This document shows, in pieces, positions 1-13,483 of a DNA stretch of 64,000 bases; the stretch's first letter is position 1, and each line of letters opens with the position of its first letter. The notes beneath the pieces are model-generated. The model did not search any database. It was not told the origin of the DNA and was given only the letters and a program-made list of their open reading frames with translations. A program made the translations under genes and the position numbers. Source of the stretch: Rotaria sordida (lineage: Eukaryota; Rotifera; Eurotatoria; Philodinida; Philodinidae). Location: contig CAJNOL010000880.1 in assembly GCA_905250125.1 (NCBI GenBank), positions 32,704-96,703 on the forward strand, given 5' to 3'.

Positions 1-212
1 CATGAATGTAATTATCCGATTTTGGAAAGATCTTTTATTAAAAATTCTAAATTTAAATAGTAGTCTAGAATCGACTATTTCGAAATAAGTAAATCAATTC
101 TATTATAATAATTTTAGATGTTACTTTATGGAATAGTTAAACTAAACTTGTCCTTATGAATAAATCGAAAGTTCATGAATGATAGGTGATATATGTACAT
201 ATATATTTGTAG

Positions 213-2201
213 ACATCACATCGGCCTTTAATTGATGCAACAATAACAAGTACAACTAATTTATTGATTGATCGTCGATTTTCAACAGCACTTTGGGAAC
301 TTCTTTTTATTGTTTTATTCGGTTTAACATTATTTACTATTGTTTATTTTTGGTTTTTTTCATCATCATTTTCATTGAATTCAAATCATAATCGAATATT
401 ATCTTATATAAAAAGTGATTATTCAATTGTTCCAACAATATTAATACCTTCATCATCAACATTATTAATTGAATCGATATGTATACATGAAAGTGGTACA
501 GTTGTTAGTGTAGCATATTCAGATGGTTCAATTTGTATGTGGAATCCTCAAACAGGTGATATTATTTTTACACAACAAAGATATTCAATAATATCAAATG
601 AAAAAGTCATCAATCATGTTTGGTGTTCATTAATGATAGATGAATATCGATGTTTATTTGGTTGTTCAAATGGTCAAATAGAAATTTATCCATATAATTC
701 ATTATCAAAAAATTTAATATTATGTCATAATGATCTTGGTGGTATAACACATCTTATACGAGCATCATCAATATTAATTATAAGTACAACACGTCGTGGT
801 TATTTAATTGCATTTGAATATATAAATGGTTTAATAAAACAAATTTATATTAAAAGATTACATCAATGGCCAATACGTGTTTGTCGAATTGATTTTAATT
901 CTTCACTTTTATTTACTGGTAGTGATGATCATTCAATTAAAATTATAAATGTTTTAAATGGTTCATGTTTACATACTTTACAAAAACATCAATCACCTAT
1001 TAATTGTCTTGCACTTGATCCAGTAAGTTAAATTTTAGAAAATTATATTACAAAAAGAAATAAAATAATATTTTTATGAAAACTACATATAGTCGATTGT
1101 ATTACATTATTTGACATGCCGCCCTATCGAATAGTCTTCTTTATAGTTATCAGCATTTTATTAGTACTTTAAAAAATTTTCCTATCAAATGATTTATTAT
1201 GTGGTTTTGTTTTTTTAAATAGAGTTTATTGTAAATTCAATAGGAAACTTAATAAATATGTTTTTTTTTTATTAATGGCCCATATTAATAAGTTATATGT
1301 ATATCATTCGAACAAATTTTGATGTTCTAAAAGATAGAATTTTAGTAGAAAGACAAAAAATCTAACATTGTATACTCTGTTTTTTTTTATGATTCGACCA
1401 TCTTTCTTAGATTCAGAATGCAAACAGTTTGAAAAGTTCGGTTTTCATATACGGATTCATTTTCAATAGTCCTTGTGAATAGTTTATATAAAATCAAAAC
1501 CTTGAACTCTTGTAAGTGTACCCTAAGGAAAAAATAACAAAGACTTCCATTTTAAGTCACACGTGAAATACTTTGCAATCTACGGAAGCCTTTACGTAGA
1601 GTTTTTTTTTTTGTCTCATATTTACCTTGGATAAAACTTTTTTTCTTTTTGTTCATTTCTCTTATATTTGATATTATTATAAATGTTTTATTATTTTCTT
1701 TTCCATAACTTTTAGTATCATCCAACAACATTGGTAAGTGGTTGTTTTAATGGTACATTGTGTATTTGGAAAGGAAATGATCTTATTCAAACAAATATAA
1801 ATGCACATCCATCATCAATAATAATTGATTTAAATTTTTGTGGTCATTCATCAAATATAATAAGTCTTGGTACAGATAAACGTTTATGTATATGGACATA
1901 TTTAAATTTACAACTTATTTATGAATTAAATGATATAACATCAAATTGTTTTACAATACATCGTACAAATTATTTATTTTATACAAAATTAAATTCTCTA
2001 TTTATATATGATATATTTAATCAAAGAAAAATATCAACAAAACAATTTATAATTCCATTTTTAAATGATATTAATCGTGATGAAAATGAAATGAATATTG
2101 AAAAATTAATTTATTCATCACAAACAGAAACATTAATATTACAAAATTCGGATATTATTTATGCAATGTACTTACCACAACGTGTTTTTGTAGACCGGTG
2201 A
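213..2201 (+). CDS. SCAP-like protein, C-terminal WD40 part (5' partial)
   Basis: Two exons are visible: 213-1022 (after a TTTGTAG acceptor, donor GTAAGT) and 1716-2201 (after TTTTAG), joined in phase 0; earlier exons lie before the window. The protein begins near a hydrophobic helix (ALWELLFIVLFGLTLFTIVY) and continues as WD40-like repeats: ICMWNPQTGDII, then LFTGSDDHSIKIINV with SCLHTLQKHQ, then LVSGCFNGTLCIW. A membrane segment followed by degenerate WD40 repeats, with LFTLQGH-like spacing and a short tail ending YLPQRVFVDR, matches SCAP, the ER sterol sensor that escorts SREBP to the Golgi. In that family the WD40 part binds the SREBP C-terminus. Other membrane-anchored WD40 proteins remain possible because the sterol-sensing domain is outside the window. 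Confidence 0.65.
1023..1715 (+). other. intron of the SCAP-like gene
   Basis: A 693-nt intron, long for this window, with donor GTAAGT and acceptor TTTTAG. It is AT-rich with several T-runs, and I see no mobile element or ORF in it. Confidence 0.7.
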
Positions 2202-3114
2202 TTGATTACATTTTTTCGTTTTATTGTGATATTTTTTTTCTACTTTTTATTCTTAACTGAACAGATGTGTATAAACAAAAAACAAACGTCGTTTTAAATA
2301 TACATATATATATGTAGACGAAAAAAGAATTTATCTTTTTTTTTTGTGTTTTCATTTCCGTGTTTTTGTATAAAAGTTTTGATAAATTATCTTATTGAAT
2401 ATCTAACGATTGCTATGGTATTTTTTCTAGATTACATAAATCGATACATACGTGTTGTTGTTGTTGTTGTTGCTGTTGTTTTCTGGCATTTCGTTTGCTT
2501 GGTAATGCGACGATTAGGAATATATTCCGTTTGCATTTCATTGTCCGTGTTACTTCAATTATCTTAGTATATTGAAAAGAAGACACGGTCATGACGATGG
2601 CAACTATCAAAGGTAGACATTGTATTTATAAATTTTATTTTTTGTTTTCAACATTTTTCTTATTCGATGATTTGGTCTTTCTATATTTGTCGCTCGTCAT
2701 TCATCCATTTTTTTTCTCCCATTATAACAGCAGTTGTGCTTATCGACATTGCTGTCTTTTTCTCTTTATATGTGTTTTTAGACTAGTTTGTATGCTGCTA
2801 CTCTTATGTTGATGTGATGATTGTTTCCCTCCCTCACGTTCTTTCTCATTTTGCGTTGTGTTCTGCCTTGTCACGACAGACACACATACATCCATCATAT
2901 GATCCTACATTTTTTTTTCTTTCTTTCTTTTCCTTCTCTCTTCGTCTTTCTCTCTCCCATATGATCTTCTCTTACTGGCGCACCATTCCCGTTTTTTTTT
3001 TATCGACAGCAATAATGATGTTGTTGTTGATGATGATGATGATAGCCTTGTGTGCATATATATTATATGCATAACTATATTCATTTATATGTATTTTAGT
3101 TTGTCGTCATTGGT
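2202..3114. other. intergenic region and probable 5' UTR of the downstream kinase
   Basis: Pyrimidine-rich DNA between two same-strand genes. It holds a (TTG)n microsatellite near 2452-2478 and a (GAT)n run near 3024-3041. A TATTTTAG acceptor-like site ends near 3100, just before the kinase ATG at 3115, so a 5' UTR intron is plausible. No protein-coding signal is evident. Confidence 0.4.
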
Positions 3115-6100
3115 ATGACTAATCCTGAGTCTCACTATCCACTTGTTCATTGGCCAGCAAACTCAACTTCTAATTTGACTGGCATCTATAATAAAAATCA
3201 AGACGATTGTCAGATATTTCATCGACCAACAACATCAAATCTTCTGACATATTTACAACAAAAAGATCAAGCAATCACTCCTCATTTAACGTATGTCTTA
3301 TTTGTCAATGTCCTTTTTTCTTAGCCTTCATGACGAATATAGAATATGATAAAGCAAAAAATGTATTTTAAGTGCATTTATATATGTCTATCTTAAGTCA
3401 TTTTTATTGGCTTATCGGAAAATAGAACAAAAATATACGATAAAAGCACAACATATATTTATCTTTTTCTATTTATTATTTTAAAATTCAAATTTTAATC
3501 ATCTTTAAGTATAATATTTATGTAGACTTTATTATTTCTCATACTCGAAAAAAAAACGTTGTAAAATAAACATTTTAAATTTTAATAATTTATTCTTGTT
3601 TTAAAAAAAATGAGAAAAAAAGAAAAGGTTAATTGATTGATAAGAATTGATGTTTTTTTTTTATTATCAAGAGAATATAAAAGAATATTTATTAATTAAT
3701 TATTTTTGTTTTCTTTTTCTATTCTTAAAGAGATAATCATTTGAAGTCATCAAATGTCGCTGTAACTGGAATATCATCATCATCATCGTGTTCATCATAT
3801 CCAAAACAAATATCATCCTCATCTCCAATTCCATTTCAACCATATCTTACAACTCCATATCAAATACAAAATACACCACCTTATTCATCATCAATGTCAA
3901 ATTCAACAAATATAACTCAAATATCAACACCTCGTAAACGTAAACAACCAATGAATGATACATCATCATTTCTTACACCTTCAATACCAGCGAAACGATC
4001 AACTCCTTTAACAATGTTTTTTCCAAAAGTTACACCGTTCGACGGTTCAGTTGTGATGTTTCTTAACAATAGTAAAATAACTCAAACTGATCCTTCATTC
4101 TCAATGTTTACATCTAGTCATCATCATCATCATCATCATCTTGATATTGAACAACAAAAATTAACAGCTGAAATCGATGAATTACGTCGTACAAAATTAG
4201 ATACTCAACGTGAATATGAATCAACTGTTGAAACAGTAAAACGTTGTCTTGTTATGACACGTTCATTACTTATTGAAAAATCTCAATTAGAAAAAAAAGA
4301 AGCACGTGAAAAATCCATGGAAAATCGTTTACGTCTTGGTCAATTTGTTACACAACGACAAGGTACATCATTTGTTGAACAGTGGGTTGATGGTTATGAT
4401 TTTTTGGATAAACAACGTGCACAAGAACAATTAGCTCGTGCAAAAGAAAATCTTGATCGTGAACGAAAAAATTTAACTAAAAAGAAATCATTTTTACAAC
4501 AACAACATCAATTAATGATGGCAACTATAGCAGATGAGACAATTACTCTTAATAGTAGTTCGAATTCTCAAGATTTTATTAATCCGGTGTTCGTACCACC
4601 AACGAAATCTTCTAAACGAACAAATAAAACTCCAACTACCAAAACATTGACTAGGTAAATTTTATTTTTCAATTTTTTACATGATTCTTCATTTTGTTCT
4701 AACAGAGAATATATTTAAGTATGTCAATTTTTATATAGCGAATTATATTAAATTTAAGAAATTATTAGAAATGAAAAAAAAAATGAATTATAATTTTTGA
4801 ATAATTAGAAAAAAGAAAAACATAATTATTCTATTTGTCTATTTGTTTGAATAGAATAAATATATTGATGAATCTTTAATAGATTTACTTAAGAAAAGAA
4901 AAAAAAAATAGTACTTTTCATTTTAGTCAACAAAAACTTCAACCAAATGCATCGTCATCATTCATTGGACATCAACAAATTCAAGCACTTTCTGATAATT
5001 CAAATGATGGTCATTATCTATATTCTAGTGATAATAATACACCTATTGATAGTGGCAATTCATCATCATCATCATCATCTCTTATTTCGAATTCTTCATC
5101 ATCAATAATGACATTACAAGATTGGTATGAATATGATGAAGTACTTCGTCTTCGACAATTAACACTTAAACGTGAAGAATGTGATTTAGCACAAGATTTA
5201 GAAAAACTTGATCGTGAAAGAAATGTTCATATAAGAGAATTAAAACGTTTATATAATGAAGATCATTCAAGATTTAATAAAAATAATATACTTAATGAAC
5301 GATATTTATTATTAACATTGATTGGTAAAGGTGGTTTTAGTGAAGTACATCGTGCATTTGATTTACGTGAACAACGTTATGTTGCATGTAAAATTCATCA
5401 GTTAAATAAAGAATGGAAAGATGAAAAAAAAGTTAATTATATTAAACATGCTGTTAGAGAATATAATATACATAAACATTTAGAAAATAAACGTAAGTTT
5501 CGTTTTTCTTTCTATTCATGTATATAGTGAGTACAAAAATTATTCAACAAGGTGTATTTTCAATATTTTTTCGTTGCCTTGAGCGCTAAGAAGAATTCAA
5601 ATAGTGATTCGGGTAGAGAAATTTTTTTTCAACAATAATATAAGAAAATAAAAATTATTATCAGATTTTCAAAGATAAAGACTTCAGAAAAATCAAAACC
5701 CTAGTTTTTCAACACCTAAAATGCGTAAATATAATTTTGTTTAGGCTTCATAGATCGATAGAGAAAACCATCCTCTACAAAATGAGACATCTCTGAGTTT
5801 TCTAGCTAAGATACAGCAGTATGTCGTAGAGAACTCTGAGACATCTATTTTGTATAGAATGATTTGTTCTAGCGTTCTATGTAGTTGAAATAAAACTATA
5901 CTTTAGATGCTGAAAAACTAGGATTTTAGTTTTCTGAAACCTTCATATCTTTGAAAATCTGACAAAGAATTTTTATTTCTTTACATGTTTTTTGGAAATA
6001 GTTTTCTCTATTCGAATTATTATTTGGAATCTTTCTAATGCTTATGACAGTATAAAAAATTGAAAATAAATTTTATTGAATAATTTTGATATCCATGTTG

Positions 6101-7057
6101 TACATATTTATATATCAATAAGTAAAGAATATTTGTTTAGGTATTGTGAAATTATTTGATGTATTTGAAATTGATACTAATTCATTTTGTACAGTTTTGG
6201 AATATTGTGATGGAAATGATTTAGATTTTTTTCTTAAACAAAATAAAACAATTCCAGAAAAAGAAGCACGTTCAATCATTATGCAAACAATTAATGCATT
6301 GAAATATCTTAATTCAGAAATAAAACCACCTGTGGTAGGTTTTATTTAATTCTTATAAGAAAAAACAAAAACAAAAAAACGAAATGAAAATTTTTTGTTT
6401 TTTTTTTCACTATTTTAGATTCATTATGATTTAAAACCAGGGAATGTTCTTTTGGGAAGAGGAAATAATAGTGGCGAAATTAAAATAACTGATTTCGGTT
6501 TATCTAAACAAATGCATGAAGATAAATTCGATGCTGATGATGGAATGGATCTTACATCTCAAGGTAAACAAATATTAAATAGATAATAAATTTAATTATT
6601 AATATTTATTTTTTTTCTAGGTGCCGGTACTTATTGGTATCTACCACCAGAAGTATTTGTTCAAGGTCCTAATCCTCCTAAGATTTCATCCAAAGTTGAT
6701 GTTTGGAGTGTTGGTTGTAAGTTTCATTAGTTGATTTCATTTTTAATGAATTAAAATCTTTTGTTTGTTTTTTTATTAGGCATCTTTTATCAATGTTTAT
6801 ATGGTCGAAAACCATACGGTCATAATTTATCTCAAGCAGCTATATTAGAAAATCAAACAATTTTAAATGCTAAAGAAATTCAATTTCCTAATCGACCTCA
6901 AGTATCCAATGAAGCCAAATCATTTATTCGTCGATGTTTGACTTATCAAGTACGTGATCGTCCCGATGTTTTACAATTAAGTGAAGATGAATATTTGAAA
7001 TCTTATCCAAAACGTACAACAGCTACAACTTCTTCGCCTCTTTTTTGTCCTAAATAA
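3115..7057 (+). CDS. TLK: Tousled-like serine/threonine kinase
   Basis: Seven exons (3115-3290, 3731-4654, 4927-5492, 6141-6334, 6419-6563, 6621-6716, 6780-7057), all GT-AG with agreeing phases, give 792 residues, close to animal TLKs (about 720-770). Order: low-complexity N-terminus, a seven-His run near residue 190, a long charged coiled coil (about 196-320), a second coiled segment, then the kinase domain (about 490-775). Visible kinase motifs are [30 protein letters not shown] and [22 protein letters not shown] and [11 protein letters not shown] are TLK hallmarks. Animal TLKs are nuclear, phosphorylate the histone chaperone ASF1, act in replication-coupled chromatin assembly and oligomerise through the coiled coil. 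All catalytic residues are present. AATAAA occurs near 7146. Confidence 0.93.
5535..6088. repeat. foldback element inside TLK intron 3
   Basis: The two halves are imperfect inverted copies. AGATTTTCAAAGATA (5664) is mirrored by TATCTTTGAAAATCT (5948), CCCTAGTTTTTCAACA by the complementary TGAAAAACTAGG, and AAATTATTCAA near 5537 by TTGAATAATTTTG near 6077. Arms are about 250 bp around a centre near 5815. No ORF, so probably a non-autonomous TIR element. It sits between donor 5493 and acceptor 6141 and leaves both intact. Confidence 0.65.
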
Positions 7058-10000
7058 CTATGTAAATTATATTATTTGTTTCTCTATTTCTACTAGTAAA
7101 CCAACAGTAAATGACGGCCTGTTCTTCTGTCACTCTCTTTCGTGAAATAAAAAAAAAAGAATAATCTATGCATGAGAATAAAGAAAATAGAAGAAAAAAT
7201 ACAAAACTATAGACACATTTAGTGAGAAGAGAAAAAAAATTGACGCACATTCTATTCTGTACATGAAGTAGATACTAAAAATATGCAACAAAAAAGTCTA
7301 ATTATTGTTGAGTTTGAGAATTTGAATGGTATCGATAAACATTCGATCATAATTGAATTAAAATGTAATAGGTTTGTTTTCATCATTGATTTAATTATGA
7401 GTTTTTTTTTTTTCGATTTGTATCAAAAACAGATAATAGATCAATAATACAAAGTGAATGAAATATGCTGATAGCTATATTTTAATTGATCATTTATTAA
7501 TGTTGAATGTTGATATTGAATCTGTCATGAAAATTCACATAAAGAGATTTGAAAGCGAAAAGAAAATGAGATTTGTCAAGTATGATGAAAAGAAGTTTAG
7601 TGTTACACCTTCAAATGATACATCCGAGAAATATGAGTAAGACTGATACATGTTGGGGGCAAAATTGGAATTCTAGTTTTGACCAGACAAGATTAGAATT
7701 CCTATATGAATAAAATTTGACTCGAATAACAATTGTTATTTTCGTAAACATTTAACAAGTGAAAGTACTTTAATCTATTTACTGAGATGCGTACAACCGC
7801 CTTGCCTGGTATGACATTTTGTCAAACAAAAAATTCCTATTTTTTTTTTACATGAGTATTGTTTTGTATCGCACTTGCCTTTTACAATCGCGTGGGCGAC
7901 CAACTGTTGAATCCCATTCAGACATTCTGATATTAGATTGTAACGCGTACATCCATATTTATGCTACTTATTGACACGACCTCTATGATTGAAATTTTCT
8001 CTTTTTTTGTCATTCCACTCTACTTTTAGTAAAACGTATGATTATATGAATTTATTTCTAGTCGAATTTCAATTCTGCCTGAAAAAAAACCACTGATCCA
8101 TATCGGAATTCTAATTTTTGTCTGGTCAGAACGATTATTCTAAATTTGCCCCCCAATATATACATAGGTTGTACAAGTATGAGCAGTAATTCAATCACTA
8201 TATTGCTGTTTTCTATCTTCCAAAAGATCAAATTCATCACATATTTACCAAAATCAATCTGTTTGAATCAGCATACAGTAATAAGATCATCAATAGATTT
8301 TATAATATTTTCCATTCGACAGGTTTTCAGGCATTGTCGCAGACATATTATTGTTTGCTACAGGAATTTCGAAGCGACATATAATATGAGATATTTCATG
8401 AAGAATTATCATTAATAGAGCAGGCCAATATTATATTGTTGCTTCATGATGTAATGTAAAATTCCATTTCTAGCTAGAAATAAAAGAAAATATTTACTTC
8501 CTGTTTACTATCTTGTCTTAACAAATATTAGAATCTTCCATATAAAATGTTAGTCAATAGTATTTAAATATATGACTTTTCCTAATATATAGTTTGCTAC
8601 AATTTATGTGTGATCTAATTGCATGAATATTTTGAATGCTTTTTCTAACAGTGAACAAAGGCGACAGAAAAATTGCTAAGATCTCTTACTTTATCATATC
8701 ATGAATGTTGTTAAATAAACAATTTGTTGTTCCATGAAGTATAATTTGGCAATTGAAACAGATAAGAGCAAAGTAATTTAATGATGAAATTCCAACATAT
8801 AATTCGTGTTCCAATTTATTGATAATCAACTTTAAACAATGTCTAATTTCGTTTAGTGATATTCTTTACTTTTCCAATAGTATCAGTTCATGATAAGAAT
8901 CAATATCAAATTAATTTCGAATAATATATTGCAATAAATCAAAGAATATTTTTTTCCATAAACAATAGATAGAAAAAAAGACAAATAATGAAACTACATC
9001 AATTTCAATCGTGAAAACTCTTTATTTTGGCAATAATATGCTGTTTCACTTAGCTGTACTCGCTTATATCTTAGAAGCTCCTATAGAAACAAGTAACTGA
9101 TCTTAAGAAAATCAATGTTTGAAATTATTTTTTGGCAAAAAAATTAATCAATGAGATGATTCTATCAAACACTATCATCATAATAAAATATTTTATCACA
9201 TTCTTCAAAACAATAATATAAGCACAGCTAAAATTCTGATCTCATAAGTCCAAGTTACATACCTACGTTAAATACATATGAAGTATGGTTTAATTTTTAG
9301 CTTGCTTGAATTTATCATATTATGCCATTTGAGTAATACTTCATTTTCAATCAATAATCGTAAAAAGTAATAAAATGATTTAATACAATTTTACGATGTT
9401 AATTCCGATATGTGTGACCAATAGATGCGTAATAGATAGTGTAAAACTACAAAACTATATTGTTTCATTCGTATTTTTATATTTTTCTCTTTTTAAAATA
9501 TAAATAAATCTGTTTCTTGAACATTTTTTAAAATTGATAATTGAATCAATAATTGATTGACTAATGACTCAATTTTTTCTTTACTGTTTGACATTTAAGT
9601 ATGACAAAATTCAATGAATATACATATAACTTGTTGCACATCTAAATCAACGCATAAGCAATGAAACAGTGAAGAGATAATCCGAATTTAGCATTTGATC
9701 ATATTAATCAAAGAAAATCCATGCATGCAATATTTATTAAGTCTGTGAAAATGAATAAACGAAAATATGTTCAACTGACATCGAAGTTGCTTCGTCAATA
9801 ATTCATTGTGTAGATGTGATGTTTTCCGTTGACTATTGTTGTGTTTCATTTTGTATAATTTGTTTATATTGTTGTTAGAGTGATGTATGCGGAGCAATGT
9901 TTCGGTTTATACGGGCTCGTTTATTTATAGAAAAACATCGGTATATATATAAGTGACGTGAACAAAAGAAAAAGGAATACAAGGGTTAATCGAGGTCAGA

Positions 10001-12038
10001 AAAGAGATGATATCATACGATATCAGAGAATACATATAACACATAACGAAAGAAGAGAAGATATAGAATATAAAGAATCCAGGGATATGCACTGTAACAA
10101 TTGTCATTGTCTAGAATTGTATTGAGAAATTAACTGTTGATCGGTAAATGATTCTGTATATTCTTGAGAACTTTTGTCACAATTTCAATCTGATATAAGT
10201 AAAACATTATCTAGAAACACCGATTAGAATTTGAATTCTTTTTTTCTCAACACATTGCTCTAATTAGTTTCTCTATAGACAATGAATAATTAGAAATAAA
10301 ATGGAAAAAAAAATATATAATACAATTTAGAAAGCACGTGGTTGCCAAAAAACAATTGATTGTTCTCATTTAGAATAACTCAAAAGAGTACTTTGTACAC
10401 TGGAAATAAAAAACTAGATTTGTCGGACAGTAGTGAATTGATCAACTTAGTGACTCATTTCAAACCCTTCTTAATTGAAATTCGTTTCACGAAGAACACT
10501 TGATATTCGACCTGAAAGGATTTATAAATAACAACTTAATTTAAACTTAGTAGTTAAATCAAAACTTTGAATTAAATTAGGCCAATACACTAGAAGTTCA
10601 TATTGGTGTCTATTTATCTGACAATTGCAAAGAAGTCGTAAGAGGAAAGCATTCTTCATAGTAATTTTTCACATGGTCTTGTCTCTTTTTAGAAATTTTT
10701 CAAAAACTTAAGCCAATATAAGAGAATTTTCACAGAATAGTATGACACAACCATTCTAACTTCACTATAGCTTACGGTCGAACTTAAATGCGACTTCACG
10801 TAGACGTAGACATAGTATCTTTTGAAATGTGTAACAACTGAATATCTATGCCATCGAAGCAGCCACTTAAATACGTATCTAAAGTCTCCTCACAGGAATG
10901 CGCTAAATTACAGGAACAACAACAACTGCTCTGGAAAATTTTCCATATTGATTTTTAATGTGATCTGAAGAACGACTCGAAGTTATGATTCACATTTTGT
11001 ATTAAGTAAAAATTGAAAAATTGGTGTTTCACATCTAAACTAATTAAATGGAATCAAATTTTTCGGAAAAAAGCTCAATTCAGTATGTTTTTAGTACAGC
11101 AAATACAAATGATAAGTTGAATTTCGAAAGCAAATAGTGATCGTGTAGAACTTCAAATTGATATTTACCTTGGCGGCACAGTAACATCAGATAATGATTG
11201 AATCATTGTCAATAAAGTGGTTTCAAAGTTCAATCTAGTTGTAGCATAAAAAGAAAAAATTTAGTCAACATTTCAATGGCTTCGCAAATATTTCATACTT
11301 TTTAGTAGATATCCCTTGGACTCTGGAAAAAAGATCTTAATTATGAAATCTTGCTACCATTATTAACAACAGAAATTTTTATTTTTTTCATTAATCAATT
11401 TAATAAAATTTTTTCGACTCTTCATAAATTGCTAGTTATTGTACAACAGGTATCACTTTGGTTATTTTGGTAAATGTCTCTGATCTTGTTTCGATCTTTA
11501 ACTCCACCGAAAGAATAAATGACAGATTAAGAGTAGAAAATAAGTGTTTAAATATCGACCAAACTGAAATCAACAAAACAAACAAAGTAAAAAAGGCAAT
11601 TCATTAAACACATTTTTATTAAGCAATGTTGTTCTCTATTTGCTATGCTTTCTTGTACGTCACTTCATTTTCATCTTGTTCTTCACTTTTATTTATCATT
11701 TTTATTTTTCGTTCTTGTTTTTCGTTCTTTTCTTAGATATAAGTCTGTTTTAGATTTCTGTTTCCATCAAAACACTTATTATCACTTGTCCTCTGAATCA
11801 TCATCTATATAAACATACATGTGCGTATAATAATAGCAATCTATACAAAGGTTGTTTGTTTAGAAGAGTCATTGAAAGCCATAAACTTGAATAATCGATT
11901 CGATGAGCAGTAAGGAGAGACAGTGTCGTATATAATCTTATGCTAGGAAATGACTTTATTAATGATAAATAGAAATAACAACAGAAACGAAAAGAAGAAA
12001 AAAAGAGAAGAGAAAAATAGATAATGACCTTAATTTGA
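7058..12038. other. long gene-poor stretch
   Basis: About 5 kb of AT-rich DNA between TLK and the first four-helix gene. Apart from the TIR element at 7653-8156 I find no coding-like reading frame, RNA gene or recognisable transposon. The short open frames here show neither the codon preference of the real exons nor usable splice sites. Confidence 0.5.
7653..8156. mobile_element. non-autonomous TIR element (about 500 bp)
   Basis: The left end TTGGGGGCAAAATTGGAATT and the right end (reverse complement TTGGGGGGCAAATTTAGAAT) form inverted repeats of about 50 bp that also share GACCAGACAA. There is no transposase frame inside. No exact target-site duplication is clear (ATACATG on the left, TATATACAT on the right). 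Superfamily unresolved. Confidence 0.65.
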
Positions 12039-12410
12039 TTATAAATATGGTATTGTTATGACGATCAAATATAAACCTGCTGCACCGTTTGCTATAATAT
12101 CGAATATCGTTAATATAAAATGAGGTACACTATTTTGAACAAACGATAATAACATCAGCATACAAGAAACACCAAGTGGTATAACAGTTATCATATCAAG
12201 TGTGATTCGTCCATGTAAATAGTGTATATTGGTGTTGCGACCGCAGACACCTAATATTGTCACTACTAGATACATAATTTGTGCACAGTTTCGTGTGTGC
12301 TTTGGAAGAAAATCATCCTTATGATAACTCAAAGAAACCACTGATGAACCAAAAATTATCATTGGAAGAATAATACCGATGAAGCATATCGCAATTTTTC
12401 TTTTGTTCAT
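12039..12410 (-). CDS. small four-transmembrane protein, function unknown
   Basis: A single-exon frame of 123 residues from ATG at 12410. Four hydrophobic segments are visible: IAICFIGIILPMIIFGSSVV; AQIMYLVVTILGVC; MITVIPLGVSCMLMLLSFV; and ILTIFDIIANGAAGLYLIVI. Short polar loops hold Cys residues in loop 1 and after helix 2. The density of hydrophobic helices argues that the frame is real. It does not carry the ALTCRP motif of the two related genes downstream, so membership of that family is only suggested by size and topology. Function not recognised. Confidence 0.5.
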   Translation of the reverse strand: MNKRKIAICFIGIILPMIIFGSSVVSLSYHKDDFLPKHTRNCAQIMYLVVTILGVCGRNTNIHYLHGRITLDMITVIPLGVSCMLMLLSFVQNSVPHFILTIFDIIANGAAGLYLIVITIPYL

Positions 12411-12771
12411 TTAAAATATTCTGATCAAACGTTATGTTTCTGTTGTACAAAAAGTGAATTCTTTTTGTTTTATTATTGATTCCCTGCTTTTATATACTGA
12501 CGAACAATCACCAATATACAAAGATGATGACTAGACTGTACAGTACATTAGTCATATTAACACATTCAATTGACGACAACGAAAAAGTCAAATTTCTCTT
12601 TCGTTCTATACACATGATATACAATTCGTTGATGTGCCAGTTGACGTAAATTCTCGAACAAAAGATAAATAAATACACACTTATTAATTACCAATATTCT
12701 GCGAGCAATATCTCTTGGATGTCATAAATAATATTTTAAACTATGAATTTTAATGCTAAAAATATTAATGT

Positions 12772-13008
12772 TTATCTATAAATCCATAATGATTCTCTAT
12801 CAAAATAGAATTTTAACATATTTTCATTAATTTTCAATTTTTGTTCAATTAATTTTTTATTGACATTGTTTTCCGATAAAAGAAAAGTACGAAATGAAAA
12901 TCCACTTGAATCTGAAATATTCTTTTCTAACCATAAACGATTTCGATCTAATTCTTCATTATTATTAATATTTAAATATTGGGTGAGTGTGAACAAACAT
13001 ACCCTCAT
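12772..13008 (-). pseudogene. coding-like fragment of unknown protein
   Basis: The minus frame reads ELDRNRLWLEKNISDSSGF followed by SFRTFLLSENNVNKKLIEQK and KFYFDRESLWIYR. The A/T-ending codons resemble real exons of this window more than the surrounding DNA does. No start, splice context or partner exon could be fixed, so it is either an isolated exon of an unseen gene or a remnant. Family not recognised. Confidence 0.25.
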
Positions 13009-13092
13009 TCCACTGTTTCACGTGATCGATAAGTTTTGGGCTCAATAGCGAGAAAAAATGCATTAAACACTGTGGACGATATATAAAAATGG

Positions 13093-13360
13093 GTGAGAAC
13101 AGCTACCATAATCTATAGATTTCATTGCAGCTATGCAGATCATCAGATGGCAAATAATCTATATGATTAAATGAAGAAATAATCACAAGATCAAATTATA
13201 ACTGTTGTATATCTTCAAGTAAAGAATATAGAATGATTATATCGGTATACTGTTGTTCTTGTGATTATTTCTTCATTCAATCATATAGATTATTTGCCAT
13301 CTGATGATCTGCGTAGTTGCAGTGAAATCTATAGATTATGGCAGCTGTCCGCATTCTCAC
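13093..13360. mobile_element. short foldback element
   Basis: Two arms of about 97 bp are inverted copies around a loop of about 65 bp: GTGAGAACAGCTACCATAAT at the left, and GCATTCTCAC ending the right arm. The block CAGATCATCAGATGGCAAAT is exact in both arms. No ORF. C-rich telomere-like DNA (CACATCCTCACCC) follows immediately. Confidence 0.7.
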
Positions 13361-13483
13361 ATCCTCACCCTTTATGAATTCTATCTCAACATTAGATTGC
13401 CGTTGAGAGTCTTCTACACAGTTGACTCTTATAACTTTCATTTCGATTGAGATTCTATTCTATGCAGAATCTACTAATTCTGA

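Noticed and set aside
2413..2610. Minus-strand frame with a poly-Gln run
   Set aside because: The run is the reverse of a (TTG)n microsatellite; there is no splice context or other protein-like composition.
8058..8415. Overlapping small frames at the right end of the 7653-8156 element
   Set aside because: They overlap the inverted terminal repeat and have no coding-like codon use.
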